Below are positions 25,068-37,617 of a stretch of 64,000 nt of DNA, piece by piece. The DNA is from Gigaspora rosea. Its lineage: Eukaryota; Glomeromycota; Glomeromycetes; Diversisporales; Gigasporaceae. The stretch is from NCBI GenBank assembly GCA_003550325.1, contig QKWP01000261.1, forward strand, positions 325,612 through 389,611, read 5' to 3'. Below the pieces are notes generated by a model. It had not been told where the DNA came from and ran no database searches. It saw only the letters and a program-made list of their open reading frames with translations. Both the position numbers and the translations under genes were made by a program. Positions within the stretch are counted from its first letter, which is position 1. Every line of letters starts with the position of its first letter.

Positions 25068-26289
25068 TAACGTTGTTACCATCCGATTTGGGAGAGCGTC
25101 AGTTAAATGAGTGCCGAGATACGTTTTGTAATACTTCTTTTTAAAATAATCGAATGCTTTATGTTCGTCTTCTTTGGAAGATGAATAAGAATACGAATTT
25201 CCTTATTCGATCCATACTCGTTAATGGTACTTTGTCAGACTGACATTCTTATTCCACAAGGAACAGAGATACAAATATCAGAAGATAAAGAAAAGAGAGA
25301 TAAGGCACAATCGAAAGATTCTGAATGGTATGATCTAGTATTACGTTCAAATCTTGTACACGGGTCAGGGTCAAATGAGGGATTTTCATCGATCGTCATA
25401 TAATGTGGCCGGTATCTGGTTATAGTAACAAAAATTAACTATCTAGGAAGGTTCAACTAAATCGATCTACGTCAATAGCTAAAGGGTTAATTATAGAAAG
25501 TTATAACATATATAGATATAGAGATAAAAAGAAAAATAAATATGGAATAGAATAAGAATAAATAAGGAAATACCAGGAACATAGTTATGCAAATTAACGG
25601 AGTGTATGGTTACTGGCATTCGCAAAATCTTGCATTTGATTGGACATATCTAAACCTAATTCAGAGTTTGTCTATTTAAACGTTTTTGATTGGACATCTT
25701 CAGAAACGTGACCAGAGTATAAGAAAAACTTTGCCGATTCAATAATTATGACATACAATATTAAAAACCCCGCATTTTGATCGACATGAAAATTGCTGTA
25801 AAAATTATGTGCCTTAATGATGTAATGTCATAATACCGTACAACGAACTTATCTCTTTACTCACAAAGATAAAAAACATGATATTAATAAAAAATATTAA
25901 ATATATTAGCAAATACTAACACTATGAAAAAATTACGTCCCATTAAAAATTTAGATGATTGATTTCTAGATTTCTCCGTTTTTTGTAAATTTTTAGTCAG
26001 AATATTTGCTGTCCGGATTATCTGATAATTACTAATTTTTTCAGCGATTCCTATAATTTGTAGTTTGATGTCAATCTACCAACCAATAGAATCATAGTTG
26101 TTCCAAAATGTGATCAGTGAGTTAATTTTATGTAAGTATGTAATAAACGCTGCTTAATAATAATGTTAATAATAATTCAATTGCACTTTACCATTTTTGA
26201 TTTGCCGTAATCAGACCGTGAGAAAATTAATGACATATATCATTTGCATGTTAATGTCGTAATAATTCGTCATAATTTGTAATCGATCT
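25068..26289. other. Gene-free stretch
   Basis: Slightly less AT-rich near 25080-25400, where a 59-codon frame without any recognised motif is seen; not called. A TACCAGGAAC..GTGTATGGTTA motif at 25570-25610 belongs to the same recurring motif as 36800. Confidence 0.4.
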
Positions 26290-26915
26290 ATTACTGTGAA
26301 TTAATAATCAGTTATCAATCAATTTATTTATTTTTTTTAAAAAAAAATTGATTTTTGATGCATACATTATAGCATTAAAATTGGATTGAAATATAAATAA
26401 CGTTAATAACATGCGTTAGTAAGTCGCATGCTGTGTATCGCTAGAATGGTAATGTTTATAACAATAACTCATGATATAAACTATCATAATTTTCAATGCA
26501 AACTAACTTAACTTTAATCACATATTAAATAATTAGAATAACAAGCCAATTTTGCATGTGTAGTAGTTACGATAGAAGCTACAATAATTTCGATACAATC
26601 TCAACCTTAAAATGTATTGTCTATCGGGTAAGTTTTACTGTGAATTAATAATCAGTTATCAATCAATTTAGATTTATTTATTTTTTTAAAAAAAAAATTG
26701 ATTTTTGATCATTATAAGCGGTTTGCATTTTCGAAATTTAAAAGATCAACTTCTGTCCGTTGTGCATACATTATAGCATTAAAATTGGATTGAAATATAG
26801 ATAATATTAATAACACGCGTTAGTAAGTCGCATACTGTGTATCGCTAGAATGGTAATGTTTATAACAATAACCCATGATAGAACCTATCATAATTTTCAA
26901 TACAAACTAACTTAA
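26290..26915 (+). repeat. 400-bp tandem array, first part
   Basis: Units begin TTACTGTGAATTAATAATCAG at 26291 and 26637. The first unit lacks a 56-bp block, so its period is about 345 bp. The array is cut at 26915 and resumes at 29265. Confidence 0.85.
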
Positions 26916-27479
26916 TTGATGATCCGCTACAAATCAATAGTGGTTACACTAATTAAGTGTAACAGAAGATCATTATAAAAGTAATCAAATGGGCAATTTT
27001 CCACTTTAAATAAAAGTTGTACAACTTCAATGTACAACGTTAAAATTTTTATAGTTCGATCGTCCAATAGTAAGATTACTTAATTTTAAAATTTGAAGAT
27101 TCGTTCTAACACCAATTCGATATTTATTTTAGGTGGTCAGCTTCATTCAGGGTACTATAACTATTAATTTCTAGTACAATTTCAAACACTAAATAGGCTA
27201 AAAAATCTTTACTTACTTAATTTTACAAATTTTACAGCTCCTTTTCGATTTTAAGCTTTTTATAGCTATTTCGGCATACTATAACTATCGCTTAACTCAA
27301 GTCTAAGATGCTTGGCACATCTTCCTTTTCCCTCTCTCCGGATGCTACAAATTCTTAATTAATCGTGAGGATTAATATGGTGCATTATCGTATGGGTCTT
27401 ATGCAACAACCCGTGCTTTTTTGAAAGCTTATTCATACGGGTATATATGACTGTGCGATGAACTATATTTCATAAAAAG

Positions 27480-27960
27480 GTAAAACTGGATTTAGCTTTA
27501 CTTTTGTTAATGAGACTAACATTTTAGTCAGATGGTTTTAAAGTTCTTATAGTTGGTAATGTTTAAAATTCTTAAAGTGGGTGAAGACTCTGTTTGGTTT
27601 GTTGATGGTTTTTCAAATTTTTATTGCAGAGCGAAGACTATATTTTGCTGGGTTATTTTTAAGATCCTCATACTATATTTTAGTTGAATGCTTTTAAAAT
27701 TCTCATAGCAGGTGAAAACTTTATTTAATCAGGTTATTTTAAAATTTTTTAGTTGGGAGAAGACTATATTGGTCGAACGATTTTTGAATCTTGCGAAGAC
27801 TATATTTAGTTAGATTATTTTAAAATTTTCATAGCTAGCGAGTTATATTTGGTAATTTTTAAAATTCTCATAACTGGGAGATTTTTAAAATTTTTAATTG
27901 TTTGGCGAAGAATTAATGGGGTCGGGAAACATTTTTAAAGTTCTTATAATCTTGAATTTA
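27480..27960 (+). repeat. Degenerate tandem repeat of about 60 bp
   Basis: Seven or so diverged units of the type TTTTAAAATTCTCATAG..GGCGAAGACTATATTT. Inside the TTAA element; non-coding. Confidence 0.7.
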
Positions 27961-28470
27961 CATTCGAAATTATTTTTTTTTCCTTGTAAGGTCGATTAAA
28001 AGTTTCAAAAAAATAAATATATTTATATAAAATAGTTCATCGAATTGGTTTTACATGTTATAGATTATTTTTATCGAAACTGATCTATAAATTGTTTCAA
28101 AGTTTTTTTTTCACAGTTGCAACAAATAGAAACATTGAAACAGTTGCTCGACATTTAAAAAGAGAAAAAATTAAGTCAGGATAATTAAGATAAAGTTTTA
28201 CAAACAAGTGAAAATAATAGCGACATTTAAAAAAAGTTTAAATTATTAGTAAAGAGCGACGCACGTCAGATCCATACAATAATATAGTTATTATGTATAA
28301 CTAACTTACATATCTATACAATAATTATAATATATTGTTAAGTAGAATGAGAAAAAAATAGTTAAATAGTCCTATTTAAAAATTTTGTTAATATATAGTG
28401 TAAATAGTAGATTGTAATAAAAAAAATAAAGGTGGACTTGATAATTCGAAATTGTAAATTTATATATATA

Positions 28471-29181
28471 TATATTTTTTTAAATTTTAGAGGCCGTGTG
28501 CTATGGCCGGGATTTTATTATGAGTTATAGTGACGTAATATTTGTTACATGAATGAGGATACAACTAGCCACACGTGCACTTTTGGTGCCTAATTTAAGT
28601 AGTCCGCCCGCAGGTTCTACACTAGCTGCCATACCTACAACCCAACTACGGGAATTGTCTATTTAAACCCTCTGGTTCATGGTCCTCCTATTACTACTGA
28701 CGCACTACATTTAATGCAGATGTTGTAGGCCACAACCTTTTAGATATCGACAACCTAAGGGCTACTTTACCCTCGCACAAGAGCCTACTAGAACAAATTC
28801 CATGTCCCATACATGTACCATTGCCCGGATTGGTAACCGAGGCTACCTGACCTTTATTAGGTCGTTCTGATCGAAGTATCCGACTTCTCTGGTGCATACC
28901 ATAAGGACCGATTTTCACTACCTCCTAACTCGGGTCTTGCCAAATGGGTTCTTGTGGGGTTTTTCCGGTTCCCTGGATTTGTGATATAACACATACATCA
29001 TTGCGCCCGCAGGCTCCCATTCAAGATGGTGGAACCAAGGTTACAGGTTTAGCACCCAACCGCTCATGAGCCACAATCATCGAACGCAGATTTAACTCCA
29101 AAACGTCTCCAGTGGGATTTGAACTGTCAACCTGCCACTTGGGGGGTGACACCTTGACCACTTCTCTAAGGCGCCACACCC
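28471..29181 (-). mobile_element. Second tRNA-headed SINE-like element, 17-bp TSD
   Basis: On the minus strand the head starts near 29181 with GGTGTGGCGCC, an A-box-like TAGAGAAGTGGTC and a B-box-like AGTTCAAATCCC. The A-rich end lies near 28475-28490. GTAAATTTATATATATA occurs on both sides (28454-28470, 29182-29198). It is 711 bp, long for a SINE, and clearly richer in G+C than its surroundings. The body is unrelated to the element at 11515. A 74-codon frame (28694-28918) inside is taken as fortuitous. Confidence 0.75.
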
Positions 29182-29268
29182 GTAAATTTATATATATAAA
29201 TAAACCCGTTATAAATCATTAATTAATGTAGATCATTTACTATCAATTTGTGACAGATCATCAATTAA

Positions 29269-31320
29269 CTTTAACTACATATTGAATAATTAGAATAACG
29301 AGCAAATTTTGCATGTGCAGTGGTTAACGATAGAAGCTACAATAATTTCGATACGATCTCAACATTAAAATGTAATGTCTATCGGGTAAGTTTTACTGTT
29401 AATTAACAATCAGTTATCAGTTAATTTATATTTATTTATTTTTTTTAAAAAAAAATCAATTTTTGATCATTATATACAGTTAGCATTTTCGAAATTTAAA
29501 AGATCAACTTCTATTCGTTGGCATATATTATAGCATTAATTGGATTGAAATATAGATAACGTTAATAACATGCATTAGTATGTCGCATGCTGTGTATCGC
29601 TAGAATGGTAATGTTTATAACAATACTCATGATAGAAACTATCATAATTTTCAATGCAAACTAACTTAACTTTAACCACATATTAAATAATTAGAATACT
29701 GAGCAAATTTTGCATGTGCAGTAGTTAATGATAGAAGCTACAATAATTTCAATACAAACTCAACCTTAAAATATATTGTCTATCGGGTAAGTTTTACTGT
29801 GAATTAATAATCAGTTATTAATCAATTTATATTTATTTATTTTTTTTAAAAAAAATCAATTTATCATTAAATGCAGTTTGCATTTTCGAAATTTAAAAGA
29901 TCAACTTCTGTTTGTTGTGCATACATTATAGCATTAAAATTGGATTGAAATATTGATAACGTTAATAACGCGTTAGTAAGTCGCATCCTGTTTATCGCTA
30001 GAATGATAATGTTTATAACAATAACTTATGATAGAAACTATCGTAATTTTCAATGCGAACTAACTTACTTTAACCACATAGTAAATAATTAAAATAATGA
30101 GCAAATTTTACATTTGCAGTAGTTAATGATAGAAGCTATAATAATTTTGATACAATCTCAACCTTAAAAAATGTATTGTCTATCAGGTAAGTTTTACTGT
30201 GAATTATAAAATCAGTTATCAATCAATTTATATTTATTTATTTTTTTAAAAAAAATCGATTTTTGACCATTATATGCAGTTTGCATTTTCAAAATTTAAA
30301 AGATCAACTTCTGTTCATTGTGCATACATTATATAAAATTGGATTGAAATATAGATAACATTAATAACACAGTTAGTAAGTCACATGCTGTGTATCGCTA
30401 GAATGGTAATGTTTATAACAATAACTCATGATAGAAACTATCATATTTTCAATGCTAACTAACTTAACTTAAACCACATATTGAATAATTAGAATAACGA
30501 GTAAATTTTGCATGTGCAGTAGTTAATGATAGAAGCTACAATAATTTCGATACAATCTCAACCTTAAAATGTATTATTTATTGGCTAAGTTTGTAACAGA
30601 ATTTATTATAGTAATTTGTGATAGAATTACGATAAATTTAATACAAACTAATTACCTTACTACCAATATAGACCACAATAGCTTAGTCCATAATTACATG
30701 CTGCATATTATGAAATAACGAGCAAGGTTTGTAACAAAATTTTTTATAGTAACTAACAATGTGCTTAATACAAATTGGCTCAATTTAACAACGTACTGTG
30801 ATTATTAACTTCTGTTCATTATACACACATGGTAGTATTAAAATTATGGACAATATTAATAATATGTGTTAGTAAGTCGCATATGTGTATTGCCAGAATA
30901 TTAATATTTATAACAATAACTCATGATAAAACTATAATAATTTCAATACAAACTAACTTAACTTTAGACACATATCAAAATAATTAGAATAACAAGCAAG
31001 TTTTGCATAAGAATTTTTTGCAGTAGTTATCAATAGAAACTACAATAATTTTGATACAATCTCAACCTTAAAATGTATTGTCTGTTGAGTAAGTTTGTAA
31101 CAGAATTTATTATAGTAATTTGCAATAAAATTATGATAACTTTAATACATACTAATTAACTTTTCATTATAAGGTAAGTTTGTACAGAATTTTTTATAAT
31201 AATTCATAATAGAATTACGATAACTTCAATACAAACTAATTACCTTTTCATTATTACCAATATAAACCACAATAGCTTAACCCATAATTACATGCTGCAT
31301 ATTACTGGAATAACTAAATA
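29269..31320 (+). repeat. 400-bp tandem array, second part
   Basis: Units start at about 29391, 29792 and 30192 (period 400 bp), with a partial unit in front and diverged, rearranged units from about 30590 to 31320. Conserved blocks: TAAGTCGCATGCTGTGTATC, GATAGAAGCTACAATAATTT, ATTGTCTATCGGGTAAG. No coding potential. Confidence 0.85.
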
Positions 31321-31646
31321 AGATGGGTGGCACGAATGCGCTACCCGTCACACTAGTAATTTTATATGTCAATGTGCTGTGCTGTGTAACATACTTCAAG
31401 TGTTCATGTGGTGTTTTATATGCTCAACTTTTTCTATTTTTAGTTAGAATTGTTATTTTTATTCTTATTTTGGCATATTTTGTGGCATAGTCGGGTGATT
31501 GAATTTTCAAACAGGTGATCAAAGCCCAAACGGATGATCAAATCTCCAAACTAGTGACCATGGAAAATCTGGTCTTCCGGGTCGATACAAATCCAACCAA
31601 TCCAAATCAACAAGAATCCGGACAACCGTATTGAAGGAGGCGTGTT
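31321..31646. other. Spacer, no gene
   Basis: Begins with the small imperfect palindrome GGGTGGCACG..GCGCTACCC (31325-31347). Nothing else recognised. Confidence 0.35.
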
Positions 31647-32500
31647 AGATTCGGCGAGTAGATATTCAAGGCTTCAGTCATCAATACTTCGAGGTAACTC
31701 TCTTACCAACTAATACGACCACAGCTATCTCAGTACGTTGAGATAGTTGGAAAACAACAATAACCACAAAATTCCTCAGTTCGTCGAGAAACAACCGGAC
31801 AGCGTAACGTTACAATCACTTGCACAATCAATACAGGAGATGATCATACTACTATGCCACTTAGTAGTAGATCATTAGTGTATTTAGTGAGTATAGGGTT
31901 ACAGGAAAGTAGTTTATCAATAACCAAAAATCGATAATGTTTCTTGGGGCGCAAGGCCTTGATTATATACTTTTATTACATAGAAACCATTATAACCGTT
32001 AAAGCTATTATAATTATTATAATTAATAAATCCAATAAATCCCATTTAACCACTAAAACTATTAAAATCAATATAATCACTATAACCGTTAAAATCACTA
32101 TAATCACTAAAGCCATTATAACCAGTATAACCATTAAAACCGATTTAACCACGGGAAACCCAAAGGCGGTAATTGATCTTCATGACCACCAAAATCGATG
32201 CTACGCCACCTCGATCACCACGTGTTGCCGAAATACATTTTCAGAGCTCACACTAGTAATCAAATCTTCAGACAGGTGATCATTTACTCGTTTGGAGATT
32301 TGATCACTAATGTTTGGAGATTTGAATCTCCAAACGAGTAATTAAAGCTCCTATACGAATTAAAAATATATAAGGGTTTGGTTTTAGCTTATGGAGGAAG
32401 AACAAGTAGGGTTGTAGATAGTATTTCTGTAATAATCCAATGTATCATTTCCTATTAATAAAGAGGACCTTTATACCTGTAATTATGCGTGTTAGTTATC
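31647..32500 (+). mobile_element. Possible LTR-like fragment (fossil)
   Basis: A purine-rich GGAGGCG is followed by TGTTAGATTCGGCGAG, as where an internal region meets a Copia-type LTR. TATAAGGG at about 32370 and AATAAAG at about 32457 would fit promoter and poly-A signals. The right end and a target duplication are not clear, so this is a tentative call. It also contains the repeat at 31985-32155. Confidence 0.35.
31985..32155 (+). repeat. Degenerate 9-bp tandem repeat (ATTATAACC/ACTAAAATC)
   Basis: About 18 units of a 9-bp motif such as ATTATAACC, GTTAAAATC, ACTATAACC. The 111-codon frame at 31944-32279 is only a translation of this repeat. Confidence 0.8.
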
Positions 32501-32937
32501 ATTTTAAACTATTTAACTTTAATCACAATTTGTTTACGATCAACTAAACTAGCCCAATGTCATCAAGCTCTCCCAACTGATCGTAATACCAGATTTGGTA
32601 TTTATGTTATTTTGAGAACACAGTAATATGTATCATACGGTGGAACGAAATCAGGTAAAATATTCTCTATCACTATTAGACTGCCTTAAGATTTAAATTG
32701 CATTTATTGTGATCTATTTCGATTTTATTGAGTTTTTATTTAATATTCTATTCAGTAGCATCAACTCACCAAAAATTACTTCACAGACAACTTAGTTCGC
32801 AGTAAATTTAATTACAGGTAAGATTATTTTACAATCAATTATTCACAAACAAGTTTGTTTTATTGGCAGTTATTTCAATTACATCAGACTTCACAGACTA
32901 ATTAATTCTAGTCATTGTCATTAGAATTAAGTTTAAA

Positions 32938-32995
32938 TTTACCGTAAATTCTCGAAATAGCGGGCATGGACATTGTTTCGAGAATTTACAGTAAA
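32938..32995. repeat. 20-bp stem hairpin
   Basis: TTTACCGTAAATTCTCGAAA pairs with TTTCGAGAATTTACAGTAAA (one mismatch) across an 18-nt loop. The matching hairpin in the other copy is at 44216-44271. Confidence 0.75.
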
Positions 32996-33426
32996 GCTGG
33001 TGCAATTTATGAAGAAATTGTTGGCTAAATATATTGTCAACAAAATGATTTTGTCTGTGAATTAACCGAAACTATCTGTAGAATAATCTTGTCTGTAAAT
33101 TAATCGTCTATGAACTAAGTTGCCTATAAAGTGATTGTTAATGATTTAATATGAAATGTATAACAAAGCGAAAAGTGCAAAGATAGAATGAAATAAATTC
33201 GAACAGATTATTTGGTAATATAGTCGACCAGAATTATGGCAAGTATTATAATATTGGGCAACGGTATTGTGATCATCAATCACCGTAACAAAGACGATTT
33301 TATTAGTAGAATTTAAGAATTTATTTTATTACAATGAAAAAAGTAAAATTAGAGAATTATAAGTGTTATACAATATATGTAATCGCAGAATTAATACAAA
33401 TAGAAAGAGCAAAAGTTAGTCTTTTG

Positions 33427-33515
33427 ACAGTAACAAATAAAGAGAAGAGAAGCATATAGTAACAAATAAAGAGAAGAGAAGCGTATAGTAACAAATAAAG
33501 AGAAGAGAAGCGTAT
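33427..33515 (+). repeat. Three-unit 29-bp minisatellite
   Basis: Three near-identical units with core AACAAATAAAGAGAAGAGAA. The inverted partner (near 43765-43793) has only one unit, so the expansion took place after the copies separated. Confidence 0.85.
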
Positions 33516-33682
33516 AGTAAAGATACTTTACCCTGAAAGCTGTTTCAGTGTATGTCTTGTTCCAAGTGAGATGTTTATAAATTGATAACCAGTTGAGCAA
33601 GATAACAGTTACGTTTCTGGTTTTAGTGTGACAGTATCGCGCAGCTACCCTAATAAAATAAACATATATAATCTATATAATT

Positions 33683-34870
33683 AAAACACAAATGTCTGCA
33701 ACAATGTGGCTGTGCCCAAATAATTGTACAATCCAAATTTTATGATATTACAAAATTGGCACCACTATATTCAAGCTATGAAAAATTTGATTATAATTTG
33801 TGTGGCTTGTTGGCCATTAGCCGAATAATAGTATTGGTCGAATTATAGTTAACAAGCCTCCAAGAACTAGTGCTCATCTATATACTTACTTTATAAGCTG
33901 AATTGCTGGTACGTAAACTCTAGTGTTGTAACCCGAAACCCGAAACTTTCCGAAACCTTCAAATTAGAATGTTAATAACTAATGCACATTTACTATAAAG
34001 TAACCAAAAAATTTCTGAAATGCAATCTAATTATCATGTACTTTATATCTTAAAGTCTAAAATTATAATTCTAACCCTTTCAGTATAGTATAAAGTTCAG
34101 AAAAGGTTTTGGGGTTTCGGAAAAGGTTTCGGGTTTCGTTGCCCAACTCTAGTAAACACCCAATCATTTTCATGTTTTTCGCTCACCAAAATTGCAAATA
34201 TATTCATTAAAGTCTGAAGATTATTAATATTGGAAATGTCGGCAGTACAAGAATGAGAACTCCCAAAAAGTAAGCAATGAAATAAAAGAATAGAAAGACT
34301 GTGAGCTAAAAAGAATATCATTTTCTGAAAACTCTCGAACAAAACAATATAGTCTTCTTATGATGTCATGAGCCCTTAGATTGTAATTTGCTGAGAAAAT
34401 GCAACTCAGGCAAATTTGCCTGCAAAACGGTATAAGAAATAGTTAAAACACAAACGTTTGCGACAACGTGGCTGTGCCCAAATAATCGTGCAATCCAAAT
34501 TCTTGCGATATTACAAAATTGACACCACTATGATCGAGCTATGAAAAATTCGATTATAATTTGTGTGGCTTGTCGGCCATTAGCTGAATAATAGTATTGA
34601 CTGAATTACAGTTAACAAGCTTCTAAACATCTGAAGACTAGTGCTCATCTATATACTTACTCTGTAAACCAAATTGCTGATACGTAAACACCCCAATCAT
34701 TTTCACGTTTTTAGCTCCCAAAATTGCAAATACATATATTAAAAGTCTGAGATTATTAATTTAGTCTTCTTATGATGTCATGAGCCCTTAGATTGTAATT
34801 TGCCGGGAAAATGCAACTCATAGGCAAATTTGCCTGCGAAATAGTGTAAGGAATAGTTAAAACATGAATG
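33683..34870 (+). repeat. Tandem duplication, period about 760 bp
   Basis: TGGCTGTGCCCAAATAAT at 33708 recurs at 34468, and ATTTGCCTGCAAAACGGTAT near 34415 recurs near 34832. The first unit holds the extra element 33921-34151; the second shows the empty site (TACGTAAACACCCCAATC). Confidence 0.85.
33921..34151. mobile_element. hAT-like MITE, 8-bp TSD
   Basis: Starts TAGTGTTGTAACCCGAAACC and, inverted, ends TAGAGTTGGGCAACGAAACC; TAGNG is the hAT end signature. Target duplication GTAAACTC / GTAAACAC (33913-33920, 34152-34159). Subterminal CCGAAACC units as in 56684-57803. The sister unit lacks it. Confidence 0.8.
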
Positions 34871-36799
34871 TCTGTATAACTAGCTAATCAAATATTTTTA
34901 ACACTGTTCTTAACAATCAAATGCATTGGCAAATTATAATCCAAGGGCACATGGTATCATAAGAAGACTAAATCAGTTTGTTCAAGAGCCTTTATGCTTT
35001 TTAGTACATAGTCTTTCTATCCTTTTATTTCCTAGCTCACTTTTTGGAGATTCTTTAAAAATTTCATTCGTGTACAACCTCAAAATGTCTAACAATATTA
35101 ATAACCTTCAGGCTTTTGATATGAATTTGTATTGCCAACATAACTATAATTGGTGATAGAATTAATTTTACAAATTAATATGGTTATGGCATTGCTGTAT
35201 TTTTTGCCATAATTGCTGTGAGCCATAAGGCCGTCTGTAATGCTGTAATGCCATAAAGCCGTAATGTTATAATACTTTCTGCTATAATACTGTTTGCTAA
35301 AATGCTGTACTGCATTATGGTTTCCTTTAAATAATATATACTATTAAATATTTTTTCGAATTTGATTCTGTTGACTTCATTGATTTAGTACATGTAATGA
35401 CTATGAAAAAAAGGAGTTGTGATTTATTTTATTCTGCTTTCTGCACATTAATAAAAAGTTTTACTTGTAAATTTTGAAATTAAAAAGCTCTTTCTAATCT
35501 AAATTAATCTAACACTAATCTTGCGGTGAAATTTTTTTAGCGAAATTTTTTAGGTTGGACAATTTTTTGATTCAAATGTGATTATGTCAGAATCAAAACC
35601 TATTGCACGTAACATCCCATGCTTTTTCATTTATTTATTAGCACAGGATTGTATGTAAGACACTGTGCAATAAAATAGTTAACCCCTCAAGGATAACCAC
35701 ATAAATCAGTTCCATAAAAATACAATTTATATTTAGCATTATATGAATTTTTATTATGAAAATTTTTATTAGATTAAATTATATATGTTTAAACTCTGTT
35801 GTATGTAACTGATTTGAGAAGTTATACTTAAAAAATAGTTATTATTCATGTTATAAATAAGTCAATTTTTGCCAAATTTTCCAGAATTTATGAAAACAGC
35901 TGTAACCCCAATTAGAACTGCTGAGCTGTGCTTGTGACCAGTGTAACTGGCTTTCTTATTAGGCCAGCCTGGCTCAGGCTTAGTGTGAGTCTGGCCCACT
36001 ATAATTATGGGCCTACAAAACTATTTGCAGTTCGGATCAGGCTTGGGTAGCCCAGCCTGATTCTGAACCCTAAATGCATTGAACCATTCAGACTTCAACA
36101 GAACTTTTGGCCTTCAACTTCTGGACTTAGAGTAAAATTTTTTAATTTTTAGTAGGATTTTTGTAAGACTTTCAATAAGATTTTCACTTTTACTAATTTT
36201 TCAATCCGATGTATTTTAATGTGTCACAAACTTTCGAATACAATTCACTATTGCATATCTTCTTGCATGATAATGGTATATACTAGGAAATCACAGTCAG
36301 ATGTAGGTCCGAAGTGAAAAATAAAAGCTAGCTTTTACTATATGTGTTACACTGACTGCAGAACATTCATGGGACCCAAAGTTCTCGATTTTTATTATTT
36401 TTTTTTGCTAGATGTTACATAGACATGCTTTCAATTTGTCTAGAATTGTGAGTCCTCGCTAATGCTTCAGACAATGAGTATTATGTATTTAAATACTTTT
36501 TCTTTTTTTGCAATAACTTAATTGTTTATTTAAGATTTAGTTAGTAAACGCAATAAAGTTTAAAACACCTTAATGCATTGTGTAAGCAACGTGAGACAAG
36601 CTAGTATAAGTAAAAATGGAAATGTCCGGCGCACGGGGTCATCACGAGAATTCCGGTGTGCAAATGTCAAACATGTGATAACATTAACAATGTGTAACGA
36701 CCTTTGCATTTTCTATAAGGCCATTTAAAGTTGAATAGTTGTTTAACGTTACCCCCTCGATCAGGCAAAACTTACGTTTTTGAGACTCCTGCACTTACT
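34871..36799. other. Gene-free stretch
   Basis: No gene. 35940-36070 is a GC-richer patch (GGCCAGCCTGGCTCAGGC, later AGCCCAGCCTGATTC) that may be a small decayed element. Frames at 34926 and elsewhere have no motif. Confidence 0.4.
35185..35325 (+). repeat. Degenerate minisatellite of about 15 bp
   Basis: Units such as ATAATGCTGTAATGCC and ATAATACTGTTTGCTA, about nine, irregular. Confidence 0.6.
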
Positions 36800-37617
36800 T
36801 TTACCAGGAGCGAAGTATGAAATACGAAGTGCATGGTTATCTGAAGAGTAATGGTGTGAACAAATACGGTTCTTTAATTGGTTATATTTTCACATGACAT
36901 TATGGAATGCGATAGTCCGATTGCATTTTATATTAAACCGGTTTGGTATGACTTTCGTACGTATGTACGTGCTATTCGTACATGATTATCCCTTCAAAAA
37001 GACTATTTTAAGTAAGTATTTCAAGTTTAAGTTGTGCCTCATTTTTATTTGAATTATTTCTTATTTATCGGTGTTATTATAATAATATTTCTGCGCCCAA
37101 AAATCACAGCATTTCCTTATTCTGCCCCTGCTATATTTGATCGATCATTGTTACATTCGATCATCCTTAAACCTTTCAATTGTTCCTCTGTAACACATGT
37201 TGCTCCTATTACCTTATACCAGGAACGGAGTGCAACGAAGTGCATGGTTATCTGAAGAGTGAAATAATGTGAACAAATATGGTTCTTTGATTGGTTATAT
37301 TTTTGCATGACACTATGGAATGCGATGGTCCGATTTGCATTTTATATTAAACTGGTTTGATATGGCTTTCTAAGTACGTACGTGCATTCGTACATGATTA
37401 TCGCTTCAAAAGGACTATTTTAAGTAAGTATTCAAGTTTTAAGTTGTGCCTCATTTTATTTGATTTATTTCTTATCTTACCGGTGTTATTATAATAATAT
37501 TTCTGCGCCAAAAAATCACAGCTTTCCTTATTCTGCCCATGCTTTATTTGATCGATCATTGTTACATTCGATCATCCTTAAACCTTTCTCTGTAACACAT
37601 GCTACTCCTATAACCTT
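36800..37617 (+). repeat. Tandem duplication, period about 415 bp
   Basis: Two units, each starting ACCAGGARCGRAGT..GAAGTGCATGGTTATCTGAA and ending CATCCTTAAACC..TGTAACACATG. They differ by few changes. The leading motif is also found inverted at 19785 and 19583. Confidence 0.9.

Larger units (their letters stand above)
26916..29264. mobile_element. 2.35-kb TTAA-flanked element inside the tandem array
   Basis: The left end TTGATGATCCGCTACAAAT and the inverted right end TTGATGATCTGTCACAAAT form a TIR of about 26 bp, flanked by TTAA (26912-26915, 29265-29268). Taking the element and one TTAA out rejoins AACTAACTTAACTTTAA exactly as in neighbouring array units, which proves the borders. TTAA targets are typical of piggyBac-type transposons, but the ends do not look like classic piggyBac ends and no transposase is present. 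It carries a 60-bp repeat block and a SINE. Confidence 0.85.
32613..33655 (+). repeat. 1-kb inverted repeat, left copy
   Basis: Reverse complement of 43612-44605 through most of its length (for example CACAGACAACTTAGTTCGCA near 32783 and GTTCCAAGTGAGATGTTTAT near 33560). It is rich in short units ACAGACAA/TTGTCTGT arranged as a palindrome and ends in the GTAGCTGCGCG motif. No frame. Possibly a transposon family present twice. Confidence 0.85.

Noticed and set aside
25180-25405. Coding-like run (TDILIPQGTEIQISED)
   Set aside because: Short, no ATG until 25223, no recognised family, no exon partner.
28694-28918. 74-codon frame, minus strand
   Set aside because: Lies inside the SINE-like element, with no protein signature.
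28471-29181. A true tRNA gene at the head
   Set aside because: The A and B box-like motifs are there but no full cloverleaf with paired acceptor stem was found; the long duplications point to a SINE.
31944-32279. 111-codon frame rich in I, T and K
   Set aside because: Caused by the 9-bp tandem repeat.
33427-33515. CRISPR-like spaced repeat
   Set aside because: Only three direct units without unique spacers, in a eukaryotic repeat; a minisatellite.
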